This document shows positions 43,797 to 53,837 of a stretch of DNA of 64,000 nt, one piece after another. Source of the DNA: Verrucomicrobiales bacterium (GTDB lineage Bacteria; Verrucomicrobiota; Verrucomicrobiia; Limisphaerales; UBA9464). Every line of letters starts with the position of its first letter. Position 1 is the stretch's first letter. Location: positions 62,001 to 126,000 of the forward strand of contig JAIYBC010000052.1 in the NCBI GenBank assembly GCA_027488845.1, given 5' to 3'. The notes under the pieces were generated by a model, which saw only the letters and a list, made by a program, of their open reading frames with translations, had not been told where the DNA came from and searched no databases. Position numbers and translations under genes: made by a program.

Positions 43797-45617
43797 ATGA
43801 GCGGACGTTCCACCCTGATCCTGGTCCTGGCGGCGCTGTTCCTCGGGGGCTGGATCTACACCACCGAGCGTCGCGCACGGACCACCGTGGAGGTCGGCGC
43901 CGGAGGCGTCCGTTTCGAGCGGATCGAACCGCGAGAGGTCCTCTCGGTGGAGATCCTGCGCTCCAACACCGCCATCCGGCTCGAGCGGACGAACTCGGTC
44001 TGGTGGATGCGTGCGCCGGTGGTCTATCCGGCACAGTCCGCGGCGGTGGACGGCCTTCTGGAGGTGCTGGGTTCGCTGACCCCGCGGTCCCATGTCGGCG
44101 CCGCCGAACTCGCCGCCCAACCGGGTGCGTTGGCGGCGTTCGGGCTGGAGACGCCGGACACCCTGACGGTGCGGTCCCGTTCCGGCATGACCATCCTGCG
44201 GCTTGGAGGCCGCACGGCGCTGGGCAACCAGGTCTATTTCCAGCAGGTCGGGAAGGAGGGGGTGTTCACCGCGGACGCCACCCTGCTCGGTTCGCTTCCG
44301 GCCACGCCGGAGGCCTGGCGGGACCGGCGGCTCTTGGCCGGAGAAGGGGAGGGATTCGACCGTGTCGAGGTGCTCGGTCCAACCGTCTTCGAGGCGGAAC
44401 GGCTCACCAACGGGAACTGGACGCTGGTGCGTCCGCTCGCCGCCCGGGCCAACGCCGACCAGATCCACCGCCTGCTGCTCGAGGTGGCCGGACTCAACGT
44501 CTCGGCCTTCGTCACCGACTCCGCGGCGGTGGCCTCCGAGGACTACGGTCTCGCGCGGCCGATGGCGCAGATGATCCTCAAGCGCGGCACGAACGAGTTG
44601 GTGCGCCTCCAGGTCGGCGGCGTGCCCACCAACGCGCCGGGCGAGGTGTTCGTCCGCCGCACCGGGCCCGGCAACATCGTCCGGGTGACCAACTCCGTGG
44701 TCGAACTCCTGCGCCAGCCGCTGGCCGCCTACCGTGAACGCCGGTTGTTGCCCTCGGTGTCCGGCCTGACCCGGTTGGAGATCCAGAACGGGACGAACGC
44801 GTTCACGTTGGAACGGGAGGGCACGAACTGGTTCGTCGGGACGCCACGGCGCTTTCCGGCCGACGCGGTCTGGGTGCGGGAAACGCTGCGGCGTGTGGTC
44901 GGCATGCAGATCGAGTCGTTCGCCGACGACCTGGTCACGGACGCCGCGCGCTACGGCCTCGGCCAGCCGGTGCGGCGCTATGCGTTCTCCGCGGGAGGCG
45001 GCGCAGGGTCGGCGCCGCGCCCCATCGCGACGCTTGAGTTCGGGGCGCCGGCGGCCGGCGGACGCCATGTGTACGTGCGTCGGACCGACGAGCCCGGCGT
45101 CTATGAGGTGCCGATGTCGGACTTCACGCTGCTTCCCGCCTCGGCCGGGCAGTTCCGCGACTGGGTCTTCGATCCGACCAACGCCGTCCGCATCGAGATC
45201 CGGCACCAGGGCCGGACCCGGATCCTCGGCCGCAACGCCGCCGGACGCTGGGAAGGCGGCGTCGCCATCGGTGGGACCCTGGCGGATCCGGCCGTCGACG
45301 AGGCCCTGTACCGCATCGCCCATGCGGCGGGCGGGCGGTTTCCCGCGCCGCAGGAGGCGGCGCTTCGGCAGTTCGCCTTCGACCAGGTGGACCACGCCGT
45401 GACGGTGGTCCTGCGCGAGGGCGGACCCTTCCGAACCCTTCAGCTGCGGTTCGGCGGGCGGCCCAACGCGGTCAACCAGTTCGTGCTGGCCCGGTTCGAC
45501 GACGATTCGGAGGCGGTGCTGACCCAGTTCCCGTTGGTCCTGTACCAGGAGTTCATCGGGCCTTGGCTCGGGGCGACGCCGGCCGCCGAGACGAAGCCCG
45601 GCGCATCGCCCCCGTGA
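43797..45617 (+). CDS. DUF4340 protein with N-terminal anchor
   Basis: A 606-aa protein with an N-terminal membrane segment (TLILVLAALFLGGWIYTT) and a long periplasmic region. It contains repeated DUF4340-type units (for example RLERTNSVWWMRAP and TLEREGTNWFVGTP), each of the pattern hydrophobic-x-Trp near a LxxL helix. DUF4340 proteins typically accompany GldAFG-like transporters, exactly as here. Molecular role unknown. It begins one base after the GldG-like stop, and the next gene starts inside its stop codon. Confidence 0.85.
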   Translation: MSGRSTLILVLAALFLGGWIYTTERRARTTVEVGAGGVRFERIEPREVLSVEILRSNTAIRLERTNSVWWMRAPVVYPAQSAAVDGLLEVLGSLTPRSHVGAAELAAQPGALAAFGLETPDTLTVRSRSGMTILRLGGRTALGNQVYFQQVGKEGVFTADATLLGSLPATPEAWRDRRLLAGEGEGFDRVEVLGPTVFEAERLTNGNWTLVRPLAARANADQIHRLLLEVAGLNVSAFVTDSAAVASEDYGLARPMAQMILKRGTNELVRLQVGGVPTNAPGEVFVRRTGPGNIVRVTNSVVELLRQPLAAYRERRLLPSVSGLTRLEIQNGTNAFTLEREGTNWFVGTPRRFPADAVWVRETLRRVVGMQIESFADDLVTDAARYGLGQPVRRYAFSAGGGAGSAPRPIATLEFGAPAAGGRHVYVRRTDEPGVYEVPMSDFTLLPASAGQFRDWVFDPTNAVRIEIRHQGRTRILGRNAAGRWEGGVAIGGTLADPAVDEALYRIAHAAGGRFPAPQEAALRQFAFDQVDHAVTVVLREGGPFRTLQLRFGGRPNAVNQFVLARFDDDSEAVLTQFPLVLYQEFIGPWLGATPAAETKPGASPP

Positions 45618-48600
45618 AGACGGCACCGGCCAATCCCGATGGCCGGCGTCCCTTCTGGTGCAAGAAGGGACCGGCGCGTCGCACCCTCCGGTGGTGCCGC
45701 CGCGGCGGCTATGTCGCCGGCGCCGTTTTCCTCTACGGCGCCTTCCACCTGAACCAGATCGGCCTGCCCGGCTTCGCGAAGGACTTCCTCGTCGGCCAGC
45801 TGCGGGAACGCGGCCTCGACCTGGAGTTCAGCCGCATGCGGATCCGTTTGGGCCGAGGAATCGTGGCCGAGAACGTCAACGTGGGACGGTCCGAAGGCGG
45901 GATGGAAGACCAGCTGTTCGTGGACCGGATCCAGCTGAAGCTCGACTGGTGGACCGTGCTCCGGTTCCGGCCGGAGATCCGGGCGGTGACCCTCCATGGC
46001 GGCAAGGTGGCGCTGCCGATCCCCGCGACGAACGCCCCCGCGGCCCGGTTCGAGGTGGAGGACATCGAAGGCCTCCTGGTTTTCGCCGCGCCCGAGCACT
46101 GGGTCCTCGAGCATCTCCGCGGCCGTTGCCTCGGGGGCGCCTTCGACGCCTCGGGTTCCTTCACCAACGCCGGGGCCCTGCGCCGGAGGAAGGGAGGTCC
46201 CTCCGAGCCGCCCGGACCTTGGCGACGGGTCCTGCTGCGGACGGTGCAGGAAGCGGAGACCTCGGTGTTCGCGAAGCCGCCGGAACTGAAACTGCGCTTC
46301 GAGGTCGACCTCGCCGACCGGATGCGCTCCTCGGTCGACGCCCGTCTGCATGCGGCCGGGGCCGTGACTTCGTACGGTTCCTTCGAGGACGTGTCGCTCC
46401 ATGCGAGCCTCAACGGCATCCCGGCGACCAACGGTCTCTTCACCGCGGCCCTTCGGCTCGAGTCGGGCAAGGCGGCGGTGCTCGACGGCGTCCTCGACGG
46501 ATTGCGTTGGAACGGGACCCTCCGCATGCCGACGTCGGGTACGGTCCCGGCCGAGGTGGACTGGGCATTGCACGCGGAGAGCCTCGGTTGGCGGGGAAAC
46601 GCCCTGGGCTCGATCGATGCCACCGGGCGTTCGGTCCCGGCGCCCTCGGTTTCGCCGCTCCTGCCGTGGAACCCGGTTCCGGGGACGGCGGTGCCGGCGG
46701 CGCCGACCTTCCGGACCACGATGGGGCTCACGCTGACGGGGCTTTCGGTCACCAACGTCCTCCTCGGCGGTCCGGTGTCGCTCCAGGCGGAGGCGGTCCA
46801 CAGCCGCCACGGTTGGTCCGGGGCCGTGGCCACGCTCACCTCTCCCTCGTTCCTTTCGCCATGGGGCGAATCCGGACCGGTCCGGGCGATGGTCCGCATG
46901 AATCCGGCGGCGGGCCCGGACATCGGCTTGCCCGGCGGAGGCGGATGGCGGTTCCTGCAGTCGGTCGCCGGTGAACTGGAACTGGAGGCGAAGGGCTTCA
47001 AGCGTCCGGACCTCGCCATCGATTCGGCGGCGGCGTCCGTCTCCTGGGGTGGCGGTGTGATCGGGCTGGGGCGTTTGGATGCGCGGCTGTTCGGTGGGGG
47101 GATCCAGGCGACGGGTCGGCTGGATGTGGCCACGCGTCAGGCGGAGCTGGAGTATCGGACCGACGCGGATCCGGCCGGGGCGAAGCCGTTGCTGCGCGAG
47201 GCGGGACGCCGGTGGCTGAACCAGTTCGGCTGGTCCACCAACCGGCCGCCGCAGTTGCAGGGCCGGCTCGCGGTGACGTTCCCGTCCTGGGAGACGCGCG
47301 GCGAGGCGCTCCGGATGGCGCTTCAGGACGCATTGAGGCTGGAGGGGCGTTTCGAGGGCGGTCCGTTCACCTTCCGCGGCATCCCAGGGGAAGGCGCCAC
47401 GGGTTCCTTCCGTTACGTCGACCGAGTGTGGCGTCTGGAGAACCTGCAGGCACGTCGGCCGGAAGGAGTGGTCCGCCTGGACTACGAGGGTGACGAGCGG
47501 ACCAAGGTGTTCCGTTTCGACGTGGCGGGGCGGATCGATCCGATGGCGGCCAGGCCGCTGCTGACCAACGACGCGACGGCCCGGGTGTTCGGCGACTTCG
47601 AGTTCCCGAAGCCCGTGGAGTTGTCCGGCACGATCCGGGGCGTGTGGCTCCAGCCGGAACGGATCGGCTTCAGCGGACGGGTCCTTGCCGAGGACTTCCG
47701 CTACCGGGGCGACCATTTCGACAGCGTGTCGGCCGTCCTCGGCTACACCAACCGATTCCTTTCGGTCGCCGACGCCAAGCTGCGGGATGGCCGGCAGACC
47801 GCGGTGGTGGAGGGTTTCGCGTTCGACGCCGCGGCCGGCCTCATCTCGTTCACCAACGCCGTCTCGTATGTGCATCCGGACCGGGTCACGCGGCTGATCG
47901 GTCCCAAGACCCACGAGATGATGCAGGCCTACCACTTCCCGGAAGTGCCCTCGGCGAAGGTCAACGGCGTCATCGGCGTCTATCGGGACCCGTCCCGGAA
48001 CGACATCCGGTTCGAGATCGTGCATGCGCCTCGGTTCCGCTGGTGGAAGCTGAATGCCGAGGAGGTTTCGGGTACCGTGCATTCCCTCGGGTCGGACCTC
48101 TACGTCACGAATCTCGCCGCCCGCTTCCATGGCGGCCGGCTTTGGGGAAACCTGGAGTTCGACCTTGCGCCCGGCACGCCGGACGGATTCCGGATCGATG
48201 CCAAGGTCGAGGACGCCAACCTGCACACGCTGGTCACGGACCTTTCGGATCCCGGCAGAACGAACCAGCTCGAGGGGGCGGTGTCGGCGACCGTGCGCAT
48301 CACGGAGGGGCTCACCACGGACCAGCGCACCTGGAAGGGATCCGGGGAGGCGCGGCTCAAGGACGGCTACCTCTGGGACCAGCCCCTGTTTGGCGCGCTG
48401 TCCTCGGTCTTGAGCGAGATGTCCAGCGGCCTCGGGAAGACCCGGTTCAACGAGGGTACCGCCCACTACACGATCTCGGACGGCCGCGTGCATACGCGGG
48501 ACCTCCGTTTGCGGGCTCCGTCCATGGGGTTGGCCTTCGTCGGCTCCGTCGGTTTCGAGCGGGACCTGGACATGGTGGTCAACGGATCGCTTTTCCGCTC

Positions 48601-48856
48601 GGTCCCGTTGCTCGGTCCCGTGGCTTCGATCGCCCTTTCCCCCTTCGAGAAGCTGTTCGAGTACAGGGTCACCGGGACCCTGGACAAGCCGAGGACGGAG
48701 CCGGCCCACATCCCCACGCTCTTCATGATCCCGCTGAATCCGATCGGGACCCTGATCGACTTGTTGCCGGAGTCGCGGAAGGCCTCCCCGCCGGTCCTGG
48801 TTCCGACGTCCACCAACGCCCCCGTCATCCCGGGACCGTCTGCACAAACGCCATGA
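45614..48856 (+). CDS. AsmA-like envelope protein, 1080 aa
   Basis: A large protein with a single membrane segment after a basic N-terminus (about residues 35-55, GGYVAGAVFLYGAFHLNQIG) and then a long beta-rich periplasmic domain. The C-terminal part (YLWDQPLFGALSSVLSEMSS, then YTISDGRVHTRDLRLRAPSM and FRSVPLLGPVASIALSPFEK) is AsmA_2/TamB-like. Such proteins form hydrophobic grooves for lipid transfer between membranes. A GTG at 45614 overlaps the DUF4340 stop (GTGA). It closes the transporter operon, suggesting envelope lipid or polysaccharide trafficking as its shared theme. Confidence 0.72.
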   Translation: MKTAPANPDGRRPFWCKKGPARRTLRWCRRGGYVAGAVFLYGAFHLNQIGLPGFAKDFLVGQLRERGLDLEFSRMRIRLGRGIVAENVNVGRSEGGMEDQLFVDRIQLKLDWWTVLRFRPEIRAVTLHGGKVALPIPATNAPAARFEVEDIEGLLVFAAPEHWVLEHLRGRCLGGAFDASGSFTNAGALRRRKGGPSEPPGPWRRVLLRTVQEAETSVFAKPPELKLRFEVDLADRMRSSVDARLHAAGAVTSYGSFEDVSLHASLNGIPATNGLFTAALRLESGKAAVLDGVLDGLRWNGTLRMPTSGTVPAEVDWALHAESLGWRGNALGSIDATGRSVPAPSVSPLLPWNPVPGTAVPAAPTFRTTMGLTLTGLSVTNVLLGGPVSLQAEAVHSRHGWSGAVATLTSPSFLSPWGESGPVRAMVRMNPAAGPDIGLPGGGGWRFLQSVAGELELEAKGFKRPDLAIDSAAASVSWGGGVIGLGRLDARLFGGGIQATGRLDVATRQAELEYRTDADPAGAKPLLREAGRRWLNQFGWSTNRPPQLQGRLAVTFPSWETRGEALRMALQDALRLEGRFEGGPFTFRGIPGEGATGSFRYVDRVWRLENLQARRPEGVVRLDYEGDERTKVFRFDVAGRIDPMAARPLLTNDATARVFGDFEFPKPVELSGTIRGVWLQPERIGFSGRVLAEDFRYRGDHFDSVSAVLGYTNRFLSVADAKLRDGRQTAVVEGFAFDAAAGLISFTNAVSYVHPDRVTRLIGPKTHEMMQAYHFPEVPSAKVNGVIGVYRDPSRNDIRFEIVHAPRFRWWKLNAEEVSGTVHSLGSDLYVTNLAARFHGGRLWGNLEFDLAPGTPDGFRIDAKVEDANLHTLVTDLSDPGRTNQLEGAVSATVRITEGLTTDQRTWKGSGEARLKDGYLWDQPLFGALSSVLSEMSSGLGKTRFNEGTAHYTISDGRVHTRDLRLRAPSMGLAFVGSVGFERDLDMVVNGSLFRSVPLLGPVASIALSPFEKLFEYRVTGTLDKPRTEPAHIPTLFMIPLNPIGTLIDLLPESRKASPPVLVPTSTNAPVIPGPSAQTP

Positions 48857-48907
48857 ATTGTCTTCCCTTGAGCGCGATGTGTTTCCGATCCTGCGGTCTT
48901 CCCTTCC

Positions 48908-49627
48908 ATGTCCTCCCCTGAAATCCTGCCCTTTGCCGACACGGCCGAACTGGTCGGTGCGGTAGCCCAGAACTGGCTCGCGGCCATCCGAGGAGACGTC
49001 GCGAGGGACGGTGCGCATCGCGTGGCACTCCCCGGTGGCCGGGTGGCCGGGCGCTTCATGGGTGCGGCCGCGGTTTCCGCCGCGGAGGCGGGATTTTCGT
49101 GGGATCCGGTCGAGTTCTACTGGGGCGACGAACGCTGCGTTCCCCCCGACCATGCGGACAGCAACTACCGCCTCGCGGCCGAGGCCCTGTTGAATCCGGC
49201 CGGGATCCCGGCCCCGAAACGTCACCGGCTTCGCGGCGAACTGCCACCGGAGGAAGCCGCGCGGCTCGCTTCCAAGGAATTGCGCGAGACCTTGCCGTCG
49301 TCGCCGGACGGGATCCCGATGCTCGACCTCGTTTTCCTCGGCATGGGCGAGGACGGCCATGTGGCCTCGTTGTTCCCCTGCGCCACGGAGGAGGTCCTGC
49401 GGAGCCGGGAACCGGTGTTGGAGGTGATCGGACCCAAGCCGCCGCCCCAGCGGCTCACCTTGGGTTTCCCCGTCCTGGCGGCGGCACGTCAGGTGTGGGT
49501 CCTGGCCTCGGGGGTGGGCAAGGAGGACGCGCTCCGACGTTCCCTCGGACCGGGTCTCCAGACGCCGTTGGCCCGGTTGCTTTCGCTGCGTCCGCAGACC
49601 CGCATCTTCACCGACATCGTGATCTGA
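48908..49627 (+). CDS. pgl: 6-phosphogluconolactonase
   Basis: A 239-aa cytoplasmic enzyme of the SugarP_isomerase family, hydrolysing 6-phosphogluconolactone in the oxidative pentose phosphate pathway. Family blocks are visible: ALPGGRVAGRFM near residue 40, VEFYWGDERCVPPDHADSNY near residue 67, and DLVFLGMGEDGHVASLFP near residue 140. Length is standard. It follows the AsmA-like gene after 51 bases, with no zwf or gnd neighbour in this window. Confidence 0.92.
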   Translation: MSSPEILPFADTAELVGAVAQNWLAAIRGDVARDGAHRVALPGGRVAGRFMGAAAVSAAEAGFSWDPVEFYWGDERCVPPDHADSNYRLAAEALLNPAGIPAPKRHRLRGELPPEEAARLASKELRETLPSSPDGIPMLDLVFLGMGEDGHVASLFPCATEEVLRSREPVLEVIGPKPPPQRLTLGFPVLAAARQVWVLASGVGKEDALRRSLGPGLQTPLARLLSLRPQTRIFTDIVI

Positions 49628-49714
49628 AGCCGCCGGGGTCGTCCGAACAGGCGATGGGGTCCCCGGCTTTCCGGGATTCTCCAAGGCGCCTCCGACCCGG
49701 GAAAGTCCACGCCG

Positions 49715-51184
49715 ATGAGCACGTCCACCTCCATCCGATTCCGGCGGTCTCAGTCGCCATTGGGAGGGCTTGTCACCGTGGTCGCCGCGGCGTTGGCCGG
49801 GGGGCTGGGGTGGGGCATCCGTGGCCAATACGGCCATGAGACCGGGGCCATGATGGCCGGATTGCTCGTCTCGCTGGTGCTGGTGATGCGGTTGGGCTCC
49901 GAGTTGACTCCATGGGCGGCGATCCGAGCCGTGGCGATGGGCACGGTTGCCATGGGCTATGGCGGCAGCGAGACCTACGGCCAAACCCTCGGCCTGACCC
50001 ACGACCAACCGCTGGTCGGCAACTTCGCGGCGCTTCGCTGGGGCTTCCTCGGACTCGCGATCAAGGGCGGGATCTGGATCGGCTTCTTCGGCCTTTTCCT
50101 CGGCATGGGGCTCGGTGGCGTCCGGTACCGCGGACGCGAGATCCTCGCGCTGACCGTTTCGCTTCCGTTGCTGCAATGGGCCGGGGTCCATCTGATCAAC
50201 GAGCCGTTCGACCCGGCGGGCAGGATCCTGCCAGACGTGTATTTCTCGGATTCGTGGCAGTGGGAGCCCGATGCGGATCTGAACCCGCGCCGGGAGATCT
50301 GGGGCGGGCTCCTGTTCGCGCTGGTCGGGGCCACGCTCTGGGCCGGTTGGTGGCGCAAGGACGTTCTCGCCCGGCGCCTTGCCGGTTGGGGTGTGCTCGG
50401 CGGCGCCCTCGGATTTCCGGCCGGCCAATGTCTCCAAGCCTATCACGCGTGGCACCCGTTGCGTTTCCGGGGTGGGATCTGGGACCAGTTGGGGCCGAGC
50501 ATGAACTGGTGGAATTGGATGGAGACCCTCTTCGGCTGCATCCTGGGAGCCGTGGTGGCCTACGGCCTCATCCGCAACCGCCTCCGGATCCATCGCACCA
50601 AATACGTGCCCGCCGAATGCGTTCCCTCAGCGATCGGTTGGAGCCTCCTCGCCGTCCATGTCGTCCTGCTGGTCCTCGAGGAGTTCGGTTCCAACCGCCT
50701 CTTCAATGCCCTCTACGACCCGGGCTTCCACCTGGGCCTGATCCCCATGCTGCTCGCCGCGGCGGGGCATCGTATGGCCGCGATGGTCGCGTTCGTGGTC
50801 ACCGCCGTGCCGATCGCGGGCAAGACCCTTCAACGCCTGGCCGTGGAGGAGCAGGTGCTGCCGCTGCCGGTGGCCATCGTCTGCTTTGCGCTGCTGCCAT
50901 TGCTGTGGACGGGGGGGCTGGTGTGGATGTGGAACTCCGGGATGGAGTCCGACCGGAAGACCCGGGGGCTGGCCGCCATCTCCCTCGGGGCGACGGCGCT
51001 GCTCTATTTCGGTCTCAATTCCGCCTTCTTCCGCTTCCCCTGGCCCTGGCTTCCCTGGACCACACGGACGCCGAACTTCCTCTTCTACACGTTCGCCGTC
51101 GGGGCGCTGTTGCTGTTGGTGAACCGCTCGCTCAGCCGGGGAGGATTCTCTTCGGCGACGAATTCGCGTAATCCCGGCGGGTGA
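49715..51184 (+). CDS. polytopic membrane protein of unknown function, 489 aa
   Basis: Not recognised. About ten to twelve membrane segments, beginning GGLVTVVAAALAGGLGWGI. Notable conserved-looking pieces are GWGIRGQYGHETGAM near residue 32, AMGTVAMGYGGSETYGQTLG near residue 80, and MNWWNWMETLFG near residue 266. Charged and polar residues (His, Glu, Asn) lie within the segments, suggesting a transport or membrane-enzyme role. It stands 87 bases after pgl and 19 before the kinase gene, and may share its transcript. Confidence 0.75.
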   Translation: MSTSTSIRFRRSQSPLGGLVTVVAAALAGGLGWGIRGQYGHETGAMMAGLLVSLVLVMRLGSELTPWAAIRAVAMGTVAMGYGGSETYGQTLGLTHDQPLVGNFAALRWGFLGLAIKGGIWIGFFGLFLGMGLGGVRYRGREILALTVSLPLLQWAGVHLINEPFDPAGRILPDVYFSDSWQWEPDADLNPRREIWGGLLFALVGATLWAGWWRKDVLARRLAGWGVLGGALGFPAGQCLQAYHAWHPLRFRGGIWDQLGPSMNWWNWMETLFGCILGAVVAYGLIRNRLRIHRTKYVPAECVPSAIGWSLLAVHVVLLVLEEFGSNRLFNALYDPGFHLGLIPMLLAAAGHRMAAMVAFVVTAVPIAGKTLQRLAVEEQVLPLPVAIVCFALLPLLWTGGLVWMWNSGMESDRKTRGLAAISLGATALLYFGLNSAFFRFPWPWLPWTTRTPNFLFYTFAVGALLLLVNRSLSRGGFSSATNSRNPGG

Positions 51185-51203
51185 AGGCCTCAGTAAGGGG
51201 TGC

Positions 51204-53837
51204 ATGAATCCGGAAACCGCCGCCACCCCACGCTGCCCGCACTGCCAGTCGCCGATCCCCGACGGGGCACCGGCCGGGCTGTGTCCCCGGTGCGTCCTGG
51301 CCGGCGCCTCGACCCCGACCGACGCCGGTTCCACCACCGGATCGCGTGCGACGCCGCCTTCCTTGGACGAGGTCGCCGCGGCGTTTCCGGACCTTGGGAT
51401 CCTCGGGTTGGTCGGCACCGGCGGCATGGGCTGCGTGTACCGCGTCCGGATGAAGTCCGACGGCCGCGAGGCGGCCCTCAAGCTCCTTCCCAAGTCGTTG
51501 GCCGCGGATCCGGCGTTCATGGAGCGCTTCAACCGGGAAGCCCGCACGCTCTCCCGTCTCAAGCATCCCAACATCGTCGGCGTCTACGGCTACGGACAGT
51601 CCGGCGGGTTCTGCCACCTGACCATGGAGTTCGTGGACGGCGCGAACCTGCGTCAGGCCATGCGTGCGGGGCGGTTCACCGCGGCCCAGGCCCTGGAGAT
51701 CGTCCCGCGGCTCTGCGACGCCCTCCAATACGCCCATTCCCAGGGCGTTCTCCACCGGGACATCAAGCCGGAGAACATCCTTCTCGACGGCCAGGGCCGG
51801 GTGAAGATCGCCGACTTCGGCATCGCGAAGCTGGTCGGCGACGGCACGGGCCATGGGGCGGACATCACGTTGACCCAGACCGGCGCCCGTTTGGGGACGC
51901 CGCACTACATGGCGCCCGAGCAGATCGAGCGGCCCGACGACGTGGACCATCGGGCGGACATCTATTCGCTGGGGGTGGTCTTCTACGAACTGCTCACCGG
52001 CGAGCTGCCGTTGGGCCGGTTCCCGGCGCCGTCGGCGAAGACCTACATCGATGCGCGGGTGGACGAGATCGTGTTCCGGGCGTTGGCCAAGGAACGGGAG
52101 TTGCGCCAGCAGAGCGCGGCCCAGGTGGGTGCGGAGGTCGAGGGGCTCTCGACGCCGGCGCCAAAGCCGAAGGTGGAGCCGTTTGCGGCCGTCCTCCGCC
52201 GCGATGCGTGCTTCATCAGCAACCCGGGCTACCTGAAGACCCTTTGGGCCCAGTTCTACATCTACACCGGCCACGGCCAACTCGAGTTGACCGGGGATCG
52301 CCTGTCCTTCCGCGGCGGGAGTTCCTCCGTCGAGATCCCCCTGCGTGCGATCAGTGGGATTTCCCTCGGCGAATACCCACGTCTCACCAAGCCGACGGGA
52401 TTGAACCACATCGCGGTCCGGTTCCGTCGCGAGGCCGGAGCCAAGGGGGAGGTGCTGCTGTTCACCCCCTTCAAGTCCGCCTGGAACGCAACCTGGACGA
52501 CCAACGCGGTGGTGGACGAATGGCATCGCCTCCTCGTGGAGGCGTGGACGCGGCTGCATGGCCGGCCGCCGGCGGAGGTGCCACCAGGGGAAGGGACGGC
52601 GGCGCCGTCCTCCGGCAGCAATCCGCCTACGGTTTCCTGGATGACGGCCTTGGCTGCAGTCGGCGCCGTCGGTGTCGTGGCTGCGCTCTGGCTTTTCGTG
52701 GTTCCGGGTCGAGGGAACGAGGTGATCAAGGGAGGCTTGTTCGCCACGATGGTCCTGGGGGCGGCGAGCGGGGTGGGGTTGTGCTGGTGGGCGATGGGCC
52801 GGATCCGGAGCGGCCGGAGACTCGGACCGCGATTCTGGATCCCCGTCGTCTTCGCCCTGGCGTTTGCGATCTTTGCCGTAAGCTTGGCGATGCTCCCTCG
52901 GAACAACGCTTTGCCACCCTCGTTTCCGATGCCAGCGAATCAGGTCGTCGCCACGAACCTTGGCGGCAACGTCGGTGCCGCCATGGCGACGGAGCCGCTT
53001 CCCGAAAGGCAGGTGACGGAGGCCGCCCACCTGACCGCAGTCGAGGTGCCGGACCCGCTGGACGCCGGCGCGATTGGGGCGGACTTGACCATTCTGAATT
53101 CGAGTCGGGGAGCCGAGGGACACCGTGACCTCTGGCGGTTGCTGTCTGACCGCCCCGGTACCTGGAGCGTCGAGTTCCGCGGACGGAGCCACGAGTTTGC
53201 CTTGCTCCCGGTAGACGGCATGAGCCCCCACCAAACGGACATCGAATTGAGAGTCACAAGGCGTCCGGATGGAGACGGTGTCTGGTTGGAAGTTGCCACC
53301 GCCGACGGCCTGTTGGTCCACCAGCGGTTCGTCGAGGGCGATCCCGAGAACCTGCTTCGGGAGGCGGACACGATCGGCTCGGGCAGGCCTCTTGCCTTCT
53401 CGCCCGCGTGGCCCTATTCGCTGGCTGAATTGGCGGGAGAGAAGGTTCGCGTCCGGCGTCGGGTCCTGCCGAAGGGAGCGAACGGAACGACTGTGATCGG
53501 ACTGGCCTTGGCGCAGAAGGAGCTGGCGGAACGGCGAAGGAAGGTTCAGGCGGGCGTCTTGGCACCGCAGGGACCCGAGATGCTCGAGGCCGAGTATTCG
53601 ATGGTGCTCGCGGAAGCGGTGGTCCACGGGGATGCCGGTCTCGCGCGGCGGGCGCGGCTCGACTACCGGAAGAGGACGTTGGGACGGATCGAGGCGGAGG
53701 TTGCGGCGGGCAGGACCCCGAGGGAGGAGCTCGAGAAGGCCCGCCTCGAACTCCAAAGCGCACGCGCCGCGGTCCAGGCCTTTGACGAATCCTCCGGCGG
53801 GAACCCGGGTCCGACCGTTCCCAAGCCGCAGCCATGA
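51204..53837 (+). CDS. Ser/Thr protein kinase with N-terminal zinc ribbon
   Basis: An 877-aa membrane protein. A zinc ribbon is formed by Cys11, Cys14, Cys27 and Cys30 (CPHC, CPRC). The Hanks-type kinase domain (about 65-320) has the glycine loop GTGGMG (71-76), K93, catalytic HRD (184-186) and DFG (204-206), so it should be active. A PH-like segment (about 350-450) follows, then two membrane segments (about 480-500 and 515-535) plus a further one near 550, and a C-terminal domain with helical repeats (LAEAVVHGDAGLARRARLDY). Its stop overlaps the following sigma-factor gene. This zinc-ribbon/kinase/sigma pairing is typical of Verrucomicrobiota and Planctomycetes. Confidence 0.9.
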   Translation: MNPETAATPRCPHCQSPIPDGAPAGLCPRCVLAGASTPTDAGSTTGSRATPPSLDEVAAAFPDLGILGLVGTGGMGCVYRVRMKSDGREAALKLLPKSLAADPAFMERFNREARTLSRLKHPNIVGVYGYGQSGGFCHLTMEFVDGANLRQAMRAGRFTAAQALEIVPRLCDALQYAHSQGVLHRDIKPENILLDGQGRVKIADFGIAKLVGDGTGHGADITLTQTGARLGTPHYMAPEQIERPDDVDHRADIYSLGVVFYELLTGELPLGRFPAPSAKTYIDARVDEIVFRALAKERELRQQSAAQVGAEVEGLSTPAPKPKVEPFAAVLRRDACFISNPGYLKTLWAQFYIYTGHGQLELTGDRLSFRGGSSSVEIPLRAISGISLGEYPRLTKPTGLNHIAVRFRREAGAKGEVLLFTPFKSAWNATWTTNAVVDEWHRLLVEAWTRLHGRPPAEVPPGEGTAAPSSGSNPPTVSWMTALAAVGAVGVVAALWLFVVPGRGNEVIKGGLFATMVLGAASGVGLCWWAMGRIRSGRRLGPRFWIPVVFALAFAIFAVSLAMLPRNNALPPSFPMPANQVVATNLGGNVGAAMATEPLPERQVTEAAHLTAVEVPDPLDAGAIGADLTILNSSRGAEGHRDLWRLLSDRPGTWSVEFRGRSHEFALLPVDGMSPHQTDIELRVTRRPDGDGVWLEVATADGLLVHQRFVEGDPENLLREADTIGSGRPLAFSPAWPYSLAELAGEKVRVRRRVLPKGANGTTVIGLALAQKELAERRRKVQAGVLAPQGPEMLEAEYSMVLAEAVVHGDAGLARRARLDYRKRTLGRIEAEVAAGRTPREELEKARLELQSARAAVQAFDESSGGNPGPTVPKPQP

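Noticed and set aside
45440-50593. A minus-strand open frame of over 1700 codons opposite the transporter operon.
   Set aside because: It is low-complexity, rich in Arg/Pro/Gly/Glu, lacks any recognisable domain and mirrors the third-position GC bias of the plus-strand genes.
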